From Rhodoferax ferrireducens (GTDB taxonomy: Bacteria; Pseudomonadota; Gammaproteobacteria; Burkholderiales; Burkholderiaceae_C): a stretch of 64,000 bases of DNA. The DNA is taken from positions 496,001 to 560,000 of the forward strand of contig MTEI01000001.1 of NCBI GenBank assembly GCA_002083775.1. Direction: 5' to 3'. This document shows positions 1 to 7,154 of this stretch, piece after piece; within the stretch, counting starts at the first letter, position 1; each line of letters opens with the position of its first letter. The notes beneath the pieces were generated by a model. It was not told the DNA's origin. It made no database searches and saw only the letters and a program-made list of their open reading frames with translations. The position numbers and the translations under genes were made by a program.

Positions 1-498
1 CTGCGTGACACCCACCACCCGGTAGTCGTGGCGGCGCACGCGCAGAGACTCGCCGAGCTTGAAACCGGTTTTCACATCCACCACCGCCTCATAGTGGTTG
101 CGGGTGAGTTGCCGCCCGGCTACCAGGTAGCTGGGTTCACCGGGCTGGCCGGGCTCGATGCCCACCACCATCACCCGCACCTCGTCACCACCGACTTTTT
201 GCACCTGCTGCGTCAGGTAAGTAACATTGGCCGCGCGGCCCACGCCGGGCATGCCCTGCACGCTGCGCACCACGTCGTCCTTGATGCTGCTGGCTTCGGC
301 ATACGGGCCCTGGGTGTCTTTTTGCACCACCCACAGGTCGGCACCGCTGTTGGTCAGCAGCGCCTGCGCGTCGTCGATCATGCCTCGGTAGATACCGGCC
401 ATGGACAGCGTCACCCCAATCAGCAGGCCCAGCCCCATGCCGGTCAGGGCAAATTTGCCCCAGCCGTGCAGGATGTCGCGCCCGGCCAGGCTGATCAC
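1..498 (-). CDS. ABC transporter permease, FtsX/MacB type (partial, N-terminal part)
   Basis: This is the N-terminal 166 codons of a permease; the rest lies beyond the left edge of the window. I translated the minus strand from a GTG at 498. It reads VISLAGRDILHGWGKF, then a hydrophobic segment (about residues 18-36), then a periplasmic MacB-like core region with the typical GADLWVVQ stretch. The GTG overlaps the TGA of the upstream adaptor gene by 4 bp, so the two are translationally coupled. Adaptor plus FtsX-like permease is the standard arrangement of MacAB/DevBCA-type export systems. The substrate is unknown. The ATPase would be expected just outside the window. Confidence 0.8.
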   Translation of the reverse strand, partial: MISLAGRDILHGWGKFALTGMGLGLLIGVTLSMAGIYRGMIDDAQALLTNSGADLWVVQKDTQGPYAEASSIKDDVVRSVQGMPGVGRAANVTYLTQQVQKVGGDEVRVMVVGIEPGQPGEPSYLVAGRQLTRNHYEAVVDVKTGFKLGESLRVRRHDYRVVGVTQ

Positions 499-1691
499 GG
501 CTTGGCTCCGGTTTTCACCAACGTATCCACCACCTTGATGCGGCTACCCGACTGCAGCATTTTTTCGCTGTAGATCACCACCCGGTTCTCTTTGGCCAGG
601 CCTTGCAGCACCTGCACCTGGCCGTCCAGGCTTTGCACGCCGAGTTTCACTGGCGCAAATTCGAGTTGATCGCCTGCCAGCCGCCAAACGCCAGTTTGCC
701 CCTGCTGGCGCTGAATGGCCGCATTGGGCAACAGCAGCGTGGGCGCGGTGGCAGGCAGTTGCAAGGTGACTTCGGCCATTTCACCCACCGACACGTGGGC
801 GGGCATTTGGGTAAAGGCCACCTGGGCCATGCGCTCCTCGGTCACGGGGTCGGCCAACAGCTCCAGGCGTGCCACTTGGCCGGAAAGCGTGGTTTGCGGC
901 TGCGAACGCAGCACGATGCTGCCCGCCAGGCCAGTGGCTAATCCTGCAGAGCGGCCCTGATCCACCCGCAATTTCACCCACAAACTGGCTGGGTCGATCA
1001 GCCGCAGCACCGGTTGGCCCACCACCACGGTGCTACCGGCTTCCGCGTCCCGGCTGGTGACCACGCCACTGGCCGGGGCCAGCAGGCGCACATTGCCACG
1101 CTGCTGCGCCAGCGCGGCGCGCTCGGCTTTGATGCGCGCCAGGTCTTGCCCGGCACCCGCCAGGTTGGCCTGGGCAGCTTGGGTGGCGGCGTCGGCGGAG
1201 GCTTGTTCCTGCAGCTTGGCCTCCAAGGCACCGGCGCTGATGAAGTTTTGCCGCGCCAAGTCCTGGTTGCGCCGGGTGTTGGCGGCTGCTAGGGCCCGCC
1301 GGGCGCTGGCATCACTCACCTGCGCCTGGGCGCTGAGCTGGCTGCTGCCTGCACGCGCCAGACTGGCATCCAAAGCTGCCAGGCGCTGATCCAGGTCCAC
1401 CGGGTCCATCTCGGCCAGCAGTTGCCCAGCTTGGACTTGGTCACCCACGTCCACCCGCACGCTCAGCACGCGCCCGGCCACGGTGGGGCCAATCAGCCAG
1501 CTGCGCCGGGCCTCCACCGTGCCAATGCCAAAAATGGCCGGACTGATACTGCCCTCAACCGGCTGGCTGACGGTGACCTTGATTGGCGCCAGCGGCCCGG
1601 TGCGCAGCGACACATAAGCCACCGCACCGATCAGGGCCAGCGCTGCGGCACCTATCGCAACGCGGCGCAGCAGGAGTTGTCTGGAGTTCAT
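495..1691 (-). CDS. HlyD/MacA-type periplasmic adaptor subunit of an efflux system
   Basis: A 398-residue membrane-fusion (adaptor) protein. A single membrane anchor lies at about residues 9-28. A first half-lipoyl segment follows (VGDQVQAGQLLAEMDPVDL), then a long Ala/Gln-rich alpha-hairpin (about 100-190), the second half-lipoyl segment (LLAPASGVVTSRDAEAGSTV) and C-terminal beta-barrel and membrane-proximal domains. It would link the inner-membrane permease encoded next to it with an outer-membrane channel. The stop overlaps the permease start. The gene lies 30 bp downstream of a TetR regulator on the same strand, so the three form an operon. The substrate cannot be read from the sequence. 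Confidence 0.85.
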   Translation of the reverse strand: MNSRQLLLRRVAIGAAALALIGAVAYVSLRTGPLAPIKVTVSQPVEGSISPAIFGIGTVEARRSWLIGPTVAGRVLSVRVDVGDQVQAGQLLAEMDPVDLDQRLAALDASLARAGSSQLSAQAQVSDASARRALAAANTRRNQDLARQNFISAGALEAKLQEQASADAATQAAQANLAGAGQDLARIKAERAALAQQRGNVRLLAPASGVVTSRDAEAGSTVVVGQPVLRLIDPASLWVKLRVDQGRSAGLATGLAGSIVLRSQPQTTLSGQVARLELLADPVTEERMAQVAFTQMPAHVSVGEMAEVTLQLPATAPTLLLPNAAIQRQQGQTGVWRLAGDQLEFAPVKLGVQSLDGQVQVLQGLAKENRVVIYSEKMLQSGSRIKVVDTLVKTGAKP

Positions 1692-1721
1692 AAAGCAGCT
1701 TTCAAAGGAAGACGGGCAGGG

Positions 1722-2369
1722 TCAAAGGGTTGCGGCGTCAGGCTGAGCGGTCGCTGGACTGGCGCACAAACCGCGCCGGTAAAGGGCAAACACGCCGGGT
1801 GCCAGCTGGGTCATGGCGGCCACGTCGCCCGACATCAGGGACTGCATCACCAGCCCCTGCACGGCACCAATAAAAAGCATGCAAGCCCCGGTCAGATCTG
1901 CCTGGGGTGCTATCAGGTCTTCTTGCTGAGCCTGCAGTAACAAATGCATCAGCAAGGTGCGGTACTGCTGCATGAGCTGACGCACGCGGGCTTTCAGGGC
2001 GGTGTCTTGCGGTTGCTGCAGTTCCTGAAAAATCACCCGGGGCACGCCCGGGTAAGCCACCACAAACGCCACATGGGCCATGAAAACGGCTTCCAGGGCG
2101 CGCACCGGGTTGGGGGCAGCGGTTTGAGCAGCTGCCTGCAGCTGACCCATGAGTTGCTCGGTCACCCCGTCCATCACCGCCAGCCAGATGGCTTCCTTGC
2201 TGGCAAAGTGGCGAAACACCGCGCCCTGGGTGATGCCCACGGCGTTGGCCAGATCGGTGGTGGTGATGTTGGCCGGGCTGCGCTCGGCGGCCAACTGCAA
2301 AGCAGCCTCTACCAGACTGGCCTGGCGAACTTGGGTGCGCTGTTTGAGGGGTTTGGCGGTGGCGGGCAC
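1722..2369 (-). CDS. TetR/AcrR family transcriptional regulator
   Basis: A 215-residue repressor with a GTG start. The N-terminal helix-turn-helix (about residues 15-60) includes TTDLANAVGITQGAVFRHFASKEAIW, here cited only for its GITQGAVFRHF recognition-helix core, which is typical of the family. The C-terminal half is a helical ligand-binding domain. It is the first gene of the operon with the HlyD adaptor and permease, so it most likely autoregulates the efflux system. A perfect palindrome with an adjoining TATAAT lies directly upstream (2378-2403). No convincing Shine-Dalgarno sequence precedes the GTG, so the start is less certain than the family call. Confidence 0.85.
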   Translation of the reverse strand: MPATAKPLKQRTQVRQASLVEAALQLAAERSPANITTTDLANAVGITQGAVFRHFASKEAIWLAVMDGVTEQLMGQLQAAAQTAAPNPVRALEAVFMAHVAFVVAYPGVPRVIFQELQQPQDTALKARVRQLMQQYRTLLMHLLLQAQQEDLIAPQADLTGACMLFIGAVQGLVMQSLMSGDVAAMTQLAPGVFALYRRGLCASPATAQPDAATL

Positions 2370-2377
2370 GGTACGTT

Positions 2378-2403
2378 AAGTAATTGATCTATTACTTATT
2401 ATA
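2378..2403 (-). promoter_or_regulatory. TetR operator palindrome with -10 box
   Basis: AAGTAAT-TGATCT-ATTACTT (2378-2397) is a perfect inverted repeat with 7-bp arms. On the minus strand TATAAT (2403-2398) lies immediately upstream of it, so transcription would begin within the palindrome. This is the expected position for autorepression by the TetR protein whose gene starts at 2369. No good -35 hexamer is visible. Confidence 0.6.
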
Positions 2404-2501
2404 GGTGCGCCATCGGTAACGCTGCATGGGTCTTGGCAAGCCCCTGTTGGGACCAGATTCTTGCCGTCAGAAATCAGCCAACATCATTACAATATATGGA
2501 T

Positions 2502-2550
2502 CAAAATGGCCTCTAGCCCTTTACTGTAAAGCGCTAGAAGCTATCTTTAA
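2502..2550 (+). repeat. Dispersed palindromic repeat, copy 1
   Basis: The core reads GGCCTCTAGCCCTTT, a short loop, then AAGCGCTAGAAGCTATC. It shares the GGC..AGCCCTT...AAGGGCT..AGCTAT layout with copies listed below, although the right arm here carries GCGCT instead of GGGCT. It lies in the intergenic space between the tetR promoter and the DUF3309 gene. Confidence 0.6.
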
Positions 2551-2599
2551 AGTAGCTTTCTTCAGAGCCTGTCTCCAAAAACAAAGGGCTGTCGCACAG

Positions 2600-2758
2600 T
2601 TAAATCCGCCCCATCACCAGCAAGATGACCAGGATCAACACCAATAAACCGATGCCGCCGCTGGGTCCGTAGCCCCAGTTGCGGCTGTGCGACCAGCTTG
2701 GTATGGCACCGATCAGCATCAAAATCAGGACGATGAGAAGAATGGTTCCGAGGCTCAT
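2600..2758 (-). CDS. Small DUF3309-type membrane protein
   Basis: A 52-residue protein beginning MSLGTILLIVLILMLIGAIP and ending LVLILVILLVMGRI. Two hydrophobic helices (about 3-19 and 36-50) flank a short polar loop (SWSHSRNWGYGPSGG). The size, the paired helices and the WGYGPSGG loop match the DUF3309 family, whose function is unknown. The ATG overlaps the TGA of the upstream ferritin-like gene by 4 bp, so the pair is translationally coupled. It is too short for most ORF thresholds. The family call rests on recognition of the loop motif. Confidence 0.7.
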   Translation of the reverse strand: MSLGTILLIVLILMLIGAIPSWSHSRNWGYGPSGGIGLLVLILVILLVMGRI

Positions 2759-3378
2759 GACTTTTCCTTCGAACGTAGTTTGGTGGGGGTCAACGGCTTG
2801 AGTGCCTGTTGGTCATTGGCACTTGGGTTGGTGGTCGGTGGTGCCGGCAGGTGTTGCAGCAGGTCAGCCAAGTCGTCGGCGTGCTCTTCTTCCATGGCCA
2901 GAATCGACTCCAGCAGGCGCCGGGTGGTGGGGTCCTGGTCACCCAGGCTGGTGATGCCATGGCGATAGCTGTCAATGGCAATGCGTTCGGCGATCAGGTT
3001 TTCGGTGATCATGTCGGCCAAGTTGGCACCTTCTACATATTCGGCGTGGCTACGGCTCAGCAAGGTGGTGGGTGAAAAATCCGGCTCACCGCCGAGTTGC
3101 ACGATGCGCGTGGCCAGCTGGTCAGCATGGCCCAGTTCTTCGTTGGCGTGCGCCAAAAACTCAGCGGCTACGGCCTGGGAATGGATGCCGCGTGCCATGA
3201 AGTGGTGACGGCGATAGCGCAGTACACACACCAGCTCGGTCGCCAGGGCTTCGTTGAGCATGCGCAGCACCTGCGGAAGGTTGGCGCTGTAGCTGGCGGT
3301 AACGGCACCTTGTTCGATGTTTTCGCGGGCATGCTTGCGCACGCTGTCGATGTTGAGCACTTGGGTTGAATGGGTCAT
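2755..3378 (-). CDS. Ferritin-like di-iron protein (bacterioferritin-related)
   Basis: A 207-residue four-helix protein starting MTHSTQVLNID. AGGA is placed 4 nt upstream of this ATG; an in-frame extension to 3414 is less likely. Di-iron ligands are visible in the ferritin order: E in NEALATELV, E and H in ANEELGHAD, E in ITENLIAE, and E and H in AMEEEHAD. The position of the heme-ligand Met of bacterioferritins (EMKHAD) is Leu here (EELGHAD), so heme binding of the Bfr type is not expected. A likely role is iron storage or protection from oxidative stress. The C-terminus is a Pro/Ser/Lys-rich tail. It is coupled to the small DUF3309 protein. Confidence 0.75.
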   Translation of the reverse strand: MTHSTQVLNIDSVRKHARENIEQGAVTASYSANLPQVLRMLNEALATELVCVLRYRRHHFMARGIHSQAVAAEFLAHANEELGHADQLATRIVQLGGEPDFSPTTLLSRSHAEYVEGANLADMITENLIAERIAIDSYRHGITSLGDQDPTTRRLLESILAMEEEHADDLADLLQHLPAPPTTNPSANDQQALKPLTPTKLRSKEKS

Positions 3379-3541
3379 GGGGTCCTGTATACGGTTGGAA
3401 GTACAAGACCCCATGGTGGCGGGTTTTGGGGGTGTCGTCTGTTCGATGTCGCACCAAGCCGGCTTGACGTGATGCGCTCGTGCTACTCCCGCACAACGCC
3501 GGGCAGGCGGGCTTACACAGACAGGTCTCTATGTATAAAAA

Positions 3542-3580
3542 CAGGCTACAGCCCTTATATTTAAAGGGGTACTAGCTATG
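3542..3580 (+). repeat. Dispersed palindromic repeat, copy 2
   Basis: The element reads AGGCTACAGCCCTTATA, then TTTAAAGGGGTACTAGCTAT. It lies between the promoter side of the ferritin-like gene and the end of the sigma-54 regulator gene. Confidence 0.6.
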
Positions 3581-3601
3581 ACGTAAATAGCAATTTAGTA
3601 A

Positions 3602-4951
3602 CTATTCCAGTTGGATGTTTTTGAGCTTGCGATACAGCGAGCGTTCGCTGATGCCCAATTGCGCCGCCAGTTCTGCCCGGCTGCCCGGATGGGCTTTGAC
3701 CATGTTGTGCAGCGCGACGCGTTCGGCAGACTTCAGCGCTCCGGGCGAGGCCAGCGGCACTGCCAAGACCGGTTCAAGGTCAACCAGGCCATCAGGTGGC
3801 GCGGCGGACCCCAGGCGCGCGCGCCTGCCGGTCAGCAAGGCAAGCTCAACATGCGAGGCTTCCAGCACATCACCGTCGCACAACAGCGCCGAGCGCTCCA
3901 ACAGGTTGCGCAGTTCACGCACATTGCCGGGGTAGTTTTGTACATTGAGCAACGCGATGGCGCTGTCGCTGAGCTTGAGCTTGCGCGCCCCGGCCACCCG
4001 TTGCAGCAAGGCCTCGGCCAGCAGGGCAATGTCGTCACGCCGCTCGCGCAGCGCAGGCAGATGGATCGGGAAGGTGCTCAACCGGTAATACAGGTCTTCG
4101 CGGAACTTGCCCTGGGCCACCATCTCGTCCAGATTGCGGTGGGTGGCGGACACCACGCGAATATCAGCGTGACGTTGCTCGGAGCTGCCCACCCGCCGGT
4201 AGGTGCCGGTTTCCAGCAGACGCAGCAGTTTGACTTGCATGGTCAGCGGAATATCGCCTACCTCATCCAGAAACAGCGTGCCGCCGCTGGCAGCTTCCAC
4301 CAGACCGCTGCGAGCGGTGTTGGCACCCGTGAAGGCGCCGCGTTCGTGGCCAAACAACTCCGACTCAAACAGGTTCTCGGGCAAACTGGAGCAGTCCACC
4401 GGCACCAGCGCGCGGGTGGCGCGTGGGCTGGCCTCATGTACGGCGCGTGCCACCAGCTCTTTGCCGGTGCCCGATTCGCCCAGCAGCAGCACCGTGGCCA
4501 TGGAGGGCGCCACGCGCGCCACCATGGTCAGCATCTGCTGGAAGGCGCCTGAGCGGCCAATCAGCCCTTGCGCCTTGGACTGGCCCTCAGCCACCCGTAA
4601 GGACTCCATCTTTTCAATGAAAAAAGCCTGCTCGCCCTCGGCGTTGAGCAATGGTGCCAGCTCGATGTTGACGTACTCCTCACCTTTGGCAGTGTGGTGC
4701 AGGTGCAGCACGCGTTCGCGCTGACCTGATTCACGCGCCTTCATCAGCGGGCAAGATTCGCCCGACTGGTCGCACGGCATGCTGAAGTGATGTGACACCT
4801 CATAACAGGTGCGACCCACCACGCTGCGGTCCGGGCTGAACTGGCGGCGGTACGCCGCATTGGCCGCAAGAATGCGGTATTGCGTGTCAAACAGGATGTG
4901 AGGCTCAGGCAGACCCTCCAGAAAAGACATGAGTTCGGGCAGCGGTTTCAT
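3602..4951 (-). CDS. fisR: FisR-type sigma-54-dependent activator (sulfane-sulfur sensor)
   Basis: A 449-residue activator with an N-terminal PAS-like sensor (1-120), an AAA+ domain (Walker A GESGTGKE, the sigma-54 loop GAFTGA, Walker B GGTLFLDEV) and a C-terminal Fis-type helix-turn-helix (AAQLGISERSLYRKL). The sensor carries C49, C60 and C67. The 11- and 7-residue spacing is the same as C53/C64/C71 of Cupriavidus FisR, which senses polysulfide and activates sqr/pdo genes. I chose the ATG at 4951; an in-frame extension to 5017 would run into the candidate upstream site at 5012-5025. Divergent sigma-54 promoters at 5109 and 6403 are its likely targets. Function by analogy only. Confidence 0.8.
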   Translation of the reverse strand: MKPLPELMSFLEGLPEPHILFDTQYRILAANAAYRRQFSPDRSVVGRTCYEVSHHFSMPCDQSGESCPLMKARESGQRERVLHLHHTAKGEEYVNIELAPLLNAEGEQAFFIEKMESLRVAEGQSKAQGLIGRSGAFQQMLTMVARVAPSMATVLLLGESGTGKELVARAVHEASPRATRALVPVDCSSLPENLFESELFGHERGAFTGANTARSGLVEAASGGTLFLDEVGDIPLTMQVKLLRLLETGTYRRVGSSEQRHADIRVVSATHRNLDEMVAQGKFREDLYYRLSTFPIHLPALRERRDDIALLAEALLQRVAGARKLKLSDSAIALLNVQNYPGNVRELRNLLERSALLCDGDVLEASHVELALLTGRRARLGSAAPPDGLVDLEPVLAVPLASPGALKSAERVALHNMVKAHPGSRAELAAQLGISERSLYRKLKNIQLE

Positions 4952-5011
4952 CGGGTGGGCAGCATCGGGTGATCGGTTGGAGGGCAAGTGTATGCCGGTG
5001 CGCTGCCAGTG

Positions 5012-5025
5012 TGTCAAATTTGGCA
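5012..5025. promoter_or_regulatory. Candidate activator site upstream of the Rieske gene promoter
   Basis: TGTCAAATTTGGCA is a near-palindrome (TGNCA-N4-TGNCA) whose first base lies 97 bp upstream of the GG of the sigma-54 promoter at 5109. A related, perfect palindrome occurs at a similar distance before the second promoter (6314-6326). The position is typical for enhancer-type binding of a sigma-54 activator. Assigning it to the neighbouring FisR protein is an inference. Confidence 0.45.
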
Positions 5026-5108
5026 GTTACAACCCTGCTGCAGACGCTGATAATTCTCAACAAGTTTTCAAGCCTATGAAATTAAACAGTTTTTTATGAT
5101 TTTCAGAG

Positions 5109-5124
5109 TGGCACGATTATTGAG
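5109..5124 (+). promoter_or_regulatory. Sigma-54 promoter of the Rieske-globin unit
   Basis: TGGCACGATTATTGAG matches the -24/-12 consensus TGGCAC-N5-TTGCW at all but one or two of the -12 positions. It lies 66 bp upstream of the Rieske start codon at 5191 and diverges from the sigma-54 activator gene. Confidence 0.7.
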
Positions 5125-5190
5125 TGCACTTGGTTTGTAACCAACGCGACGCTGTCGTGACCGGTTTTTTTTGAACTTCAGGAGAATGCC

Positions 5191-5817
5191 ATGTCTGCCA
5201 CCCCCACTTTCAACGCCCTGGCCGCCAATGCCAGTGATCACGATGCTGAACGCCGCAACATGGTGATGCTGACTGTGGCCGTGGCGGGTATCGCCACGGT
5301 TGCCACTGCAGTACCCTTTATCACCAGCTTTTCTCCCAGCGAGCGTGCACTCGCCTCTGGTGCGGCGGTTGAGGCCGATATTTCAGATTTGGCCCCAGGC
5401 ACGATGAAAACCGTGGAATGGCGCGGCAAACCGGTGTGGATCGTGCGCCACACCCCTGAGGTGCTGGCGGATCTGCCCTCGCTGGATAGTGAGTTGGTCG
5501 ATCCACAGTCCAAGGTGACCAGTCAGCAACCCGCCTATGCGCAAAATGCCACGCGCTCCATCAAGCCCGAGTACCTGATTGCGGTTGGCATTTGCACCCA
5601 CTTGGGTTGCTCGCCCAGCGCGGTGCCAGCGGGCACCGCCAATCCGAGCGTTGGCAACAACTGGAAAGGGGGCTTTTTCTGTCCATGCCATGGGTCAACT
5701 TTTGACTCGGCCGGTCGCGTGTTCAAGAACAAACCCGCGCCCACCAACCTGGAAATCCCGCCGCACAAGTACCTGTCTGATGGCCGCGTGCTGATTGGTG
5801 AAGACGACGTTGCCTGA
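5191..5817 (+). CDS. Orphan Rieske iron-sulfur protein (PetA-like)
   Basis: A 208-residue protein with an N-terminal RR-containing Tat-like segment (about residues 21-46) leading into a membrane anchor. The periplasmic Rieske domain carries CTHLGC and CPCHGS, the four 2Fe-2S ligands plus the disulfide cysteines. It aligns with the bc1-complex Rieske subunit, including the late GRVFKNKPAP and YLSDGRVLIG segments. No cytochrome b or c1 gene adjoins it; a truncated globin follows. It is therefore probably a paralog of the main petA, produced under sigma-54 control. An electron-transfer role in sulfur or low-oxygen metabolism is inferred from context. A good SD (AGGAG) precedes the ATG. Confidence 0.85.
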   Translation: MSATPTFNALAANASDHDAERRNMVMLTVAVAGIATVATAVPFITSFSPSERALASGAAVEADISDLAPGTMKTVEWRGKPVWIVRHTPEVLADLPSLDSELVDPQSKVTSQQPAYAQNATRSIKPEYLIAVGICTHLGCSPSAVPAGTANPSVGNNWKGGFFCPCHGSTFDSAGRVFKNKPAPTNLEIPPHKYLSDGRVLIGEDDVA

Positions 5818-5879
5818 ACCAGCGCAGCGCTTGAGGCACACTTGGTGCCTGGCCGGGACGGCCTCAACAGGACATAGCC

Positions 5880-6311
5880 ATGAATCTAACAACTGATATG
5901 ACGCCCTACGAAGCTCTGGGCGGTGAAGCAGGTATTCACCAGCTGGTGGACCGGTTCTACACCTTGATGGACGAGTTGCCCGAGGCTTACACCGTGCGCA
6001 AAATGCACCCGGAGAGCCTGGCGGGCAGCGCTGAGAGCCTGTTTGAATTTCTGTCAGGCTGGTTGGGTGGCCCACAGTTATATGCTGCGAAAAAAGGGCA
6101 CCCTCGGTTGCGCATGCGCCATGCGCCTTACGCGGTGGATCAGGTGGTGCATGATGAATGGATGCTGTGCATGGCCCAAGCCATTGAGGAGCAGGTGCCT
6201 GATGCGCAGTTTCGGGCCTGGTTGCTGGGCACGTTTGCCCAGATGGCCAACCACATGATCAATACCAAGTCGGCACCGCCCTGCCAGTTTGGTATGCCAG
6301 CATCTGCCTAG
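5880..6311 (+). CDS. Group II truncated hemoglobin
   Basis: A 143-residue globin. It has the trHbII pattern: PYEALGGEAGIHQLVDRFY (A/B helices), GWLGGPQLY, the proximal His in MRHAPYAVD, and Trp at G8 in DEWMLCM. Family members bind O2, NO or sulfide at heme; some act in nitrosative stress. The gene lies 62 bp after the Rieske gene and in the same unit, with an AGGA SD. A strong hairpin follows (6333-6353), which probably ends this transcript before the second sigma-54 promoter. Confidence 0.88.
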   Translation: MNLTTDMTPYEALGGEAGIHQLVDRFYTLMDELPEAYTVRKMHPESLAGSAESLFEFLSGWLGGPQLYAAKKGHPRLRMRHAPYAVDQVVHDEWMLCMAQAIEEQVPDAQFRAWLLGTFAQMANHMINTKSAPPCQFGMPASA

Positions 6312-6313
6312 AT

Positions 6314-6326
6314 TGTCAGACTGACA
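6314..6326. promoter_or_regulatory. Candidate activator palindrome for the second sigma-54 promoter
   Basis: TGTCAG-A-CTGACA is a perfect palindrome. It lies just after the globin stop codon and 89 bp before the GG of the sigma-54 promoter at 6403. It resembles the site at 5012-5025 in sequence (TGTCA...TGNCA) and in distance from the promoter. Binding by FisR is inferred. Confidence 0.45.
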
Positions 6327-6332
6327 TCGTTT

Positions 6333-6353
6333 AACGCGCCCACAGGGCGCGTT
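6333..6353 (+). terminator. Hairpin after the globin gene
   Basis: AACGCGCCC-ACA-GGGCGCGTT is a perfect 9-bp stem with a 3-nt loop, followed by only a broken T-rich stretch (GTCATTTATAAG). It is probably a terminator for the Rieske-globin transcript. The weak T tract lowers confidence. Confidence 0.6.
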
Positions 6354-6402
6354 GTCATTTATAAGTTGTTGATTCTATTAGGGGCTGAATCGGCGCAGAT
6401 CC

Positions 6403-6418
6403 TGGCATGTTTCTTGAT
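6403..6418 (+). promoter_or_regulatory. Sigma-54 promoter of the MBL-fold/CcoG unit
   Basis: TGGCATGTTTCTTGAT keeps the GG and the TTG at the correct spacing of the -24/-12 consensus. It lies 85 bp upstream of the MBL-fold gene start and downstream of a terminator-like hairpin, so it would start an independent transcript. Confidence 0.55.
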
Positions 6419-6502
6419 CTATGTCTAGAAGATCGAGACCCCAGTTCATGACCCAGCGCCCTTCCATCAACCCGATTTGTCGTTCGTATAGAGGTATCTG
6501 AG

Positions 6503-7144
6503 ATGTACTTCCGTATCCTGAACGACGAAAACAGCGGTGAACTCACTTACCTGTTGGCCGATCTGTCCGGCGGTGAGGCGGTCCTGATTGACCCCCATGG
6601 GCGGGATTTGCCGGTGTTGTCTGCCCTGCTGTCCGAGCGGGATTTGCGGCTGCGCTGGGTTTTGCGCACCCACCACCATGATGAACTTCACCCAACGGAA
6701 CCTGTTCTGTTGTCGCGCTTGGGCGCACCGGTTGTTCAGGGGCAGGTTGCTGCCAGTGCTTCAGAGCATCACGCGGATGCCACGGTGCTGCCATTTGGTG
6801 ACGAACTGGTGCATGTGGTGGCCACGCCGGGCCATACCCTTCACTGCCTGAGTTTTGCCTGGCGCGACCGGTTTTTTTGTGGTGGCTTGCTGGCAGTGAC
6901 AGCGTGCCCGCATCAGGCACACCCGCAAGCGCCAGAGGCCCTGTGGGACAGCGTCACCCGTAAAGTTTTTACACTACCCGACGAAACTTTGCTGTTCGCC
7001 GGGCACGAACAACGCGCGCGTGCGGTGAGCACGGTGCTGGAGCAGCGTCGCTGGCACCCATTTTTTTCGGGGCTGACCCGCGACGAGTTTCTGGCGCATA
7101 TGGTTGCGTTGTCTGAGCGCCGTATGCTTGCCCCCACTTTTTGA
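6503..7144 (+). CDS. Persulfide-dioxygenase-like MBL-fold protein with missing metal ligands
   Basis: A 213-residue protein with the ETHE1/PDO layout. It has THHHDEL (56-62) where the family has THxHxDH, GHT at 110-112, and the C-terminal AGHEQRARAVSTVLEQ region matching the family's GHDYxGxxxST. H57, H59, H111 and H168 remain. The D and H of HxHxDH are E61 and L62, and the Asp that completes the iron site in ETHE1 appears as G128 (FFCGGLL). The lost iron ligand makes ordinary persulfide dioxygenase activity doubtful; it may be a binding protein or use altered chemistry. It lies 10 bp upstream of ccoG, so they are co-transcribed. The FisR context supports a sulfur role. Confidence 0.75.
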   Translation: MYFRILNDENSGELTYLLADLSGGEAVLIDPHGRDLPVLSALLSERDLRLRWVLRTHHHDELHPTEPVLLSRLGAPVVQGQVAASASEHHADATVLPFGDELVHVVATPGHTLHCLSFAWRDRFFCGGLLAVTACPHQAHPQAPEALWDSVTRKVFTLPDETLLFAGHEQRARAVSTVLEQRRWHPFFSGLTRDEFLAHMVALSERRMLAPTF

Positions 7145-7154
7145 GGAATGACAA

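Noticed and set aside
28..573. 181-codon plus-strand frame at the window start
   Set aside because: It is the mirror of the ABC permease and the end of the adaptor gene on the minus strand, both of which have family motifs.
2581..2600. AAAGGGCT next to copy 1, considered as a further repeat arm
   Set aside because: There is no partner arm at a suitable distance; probably chance.
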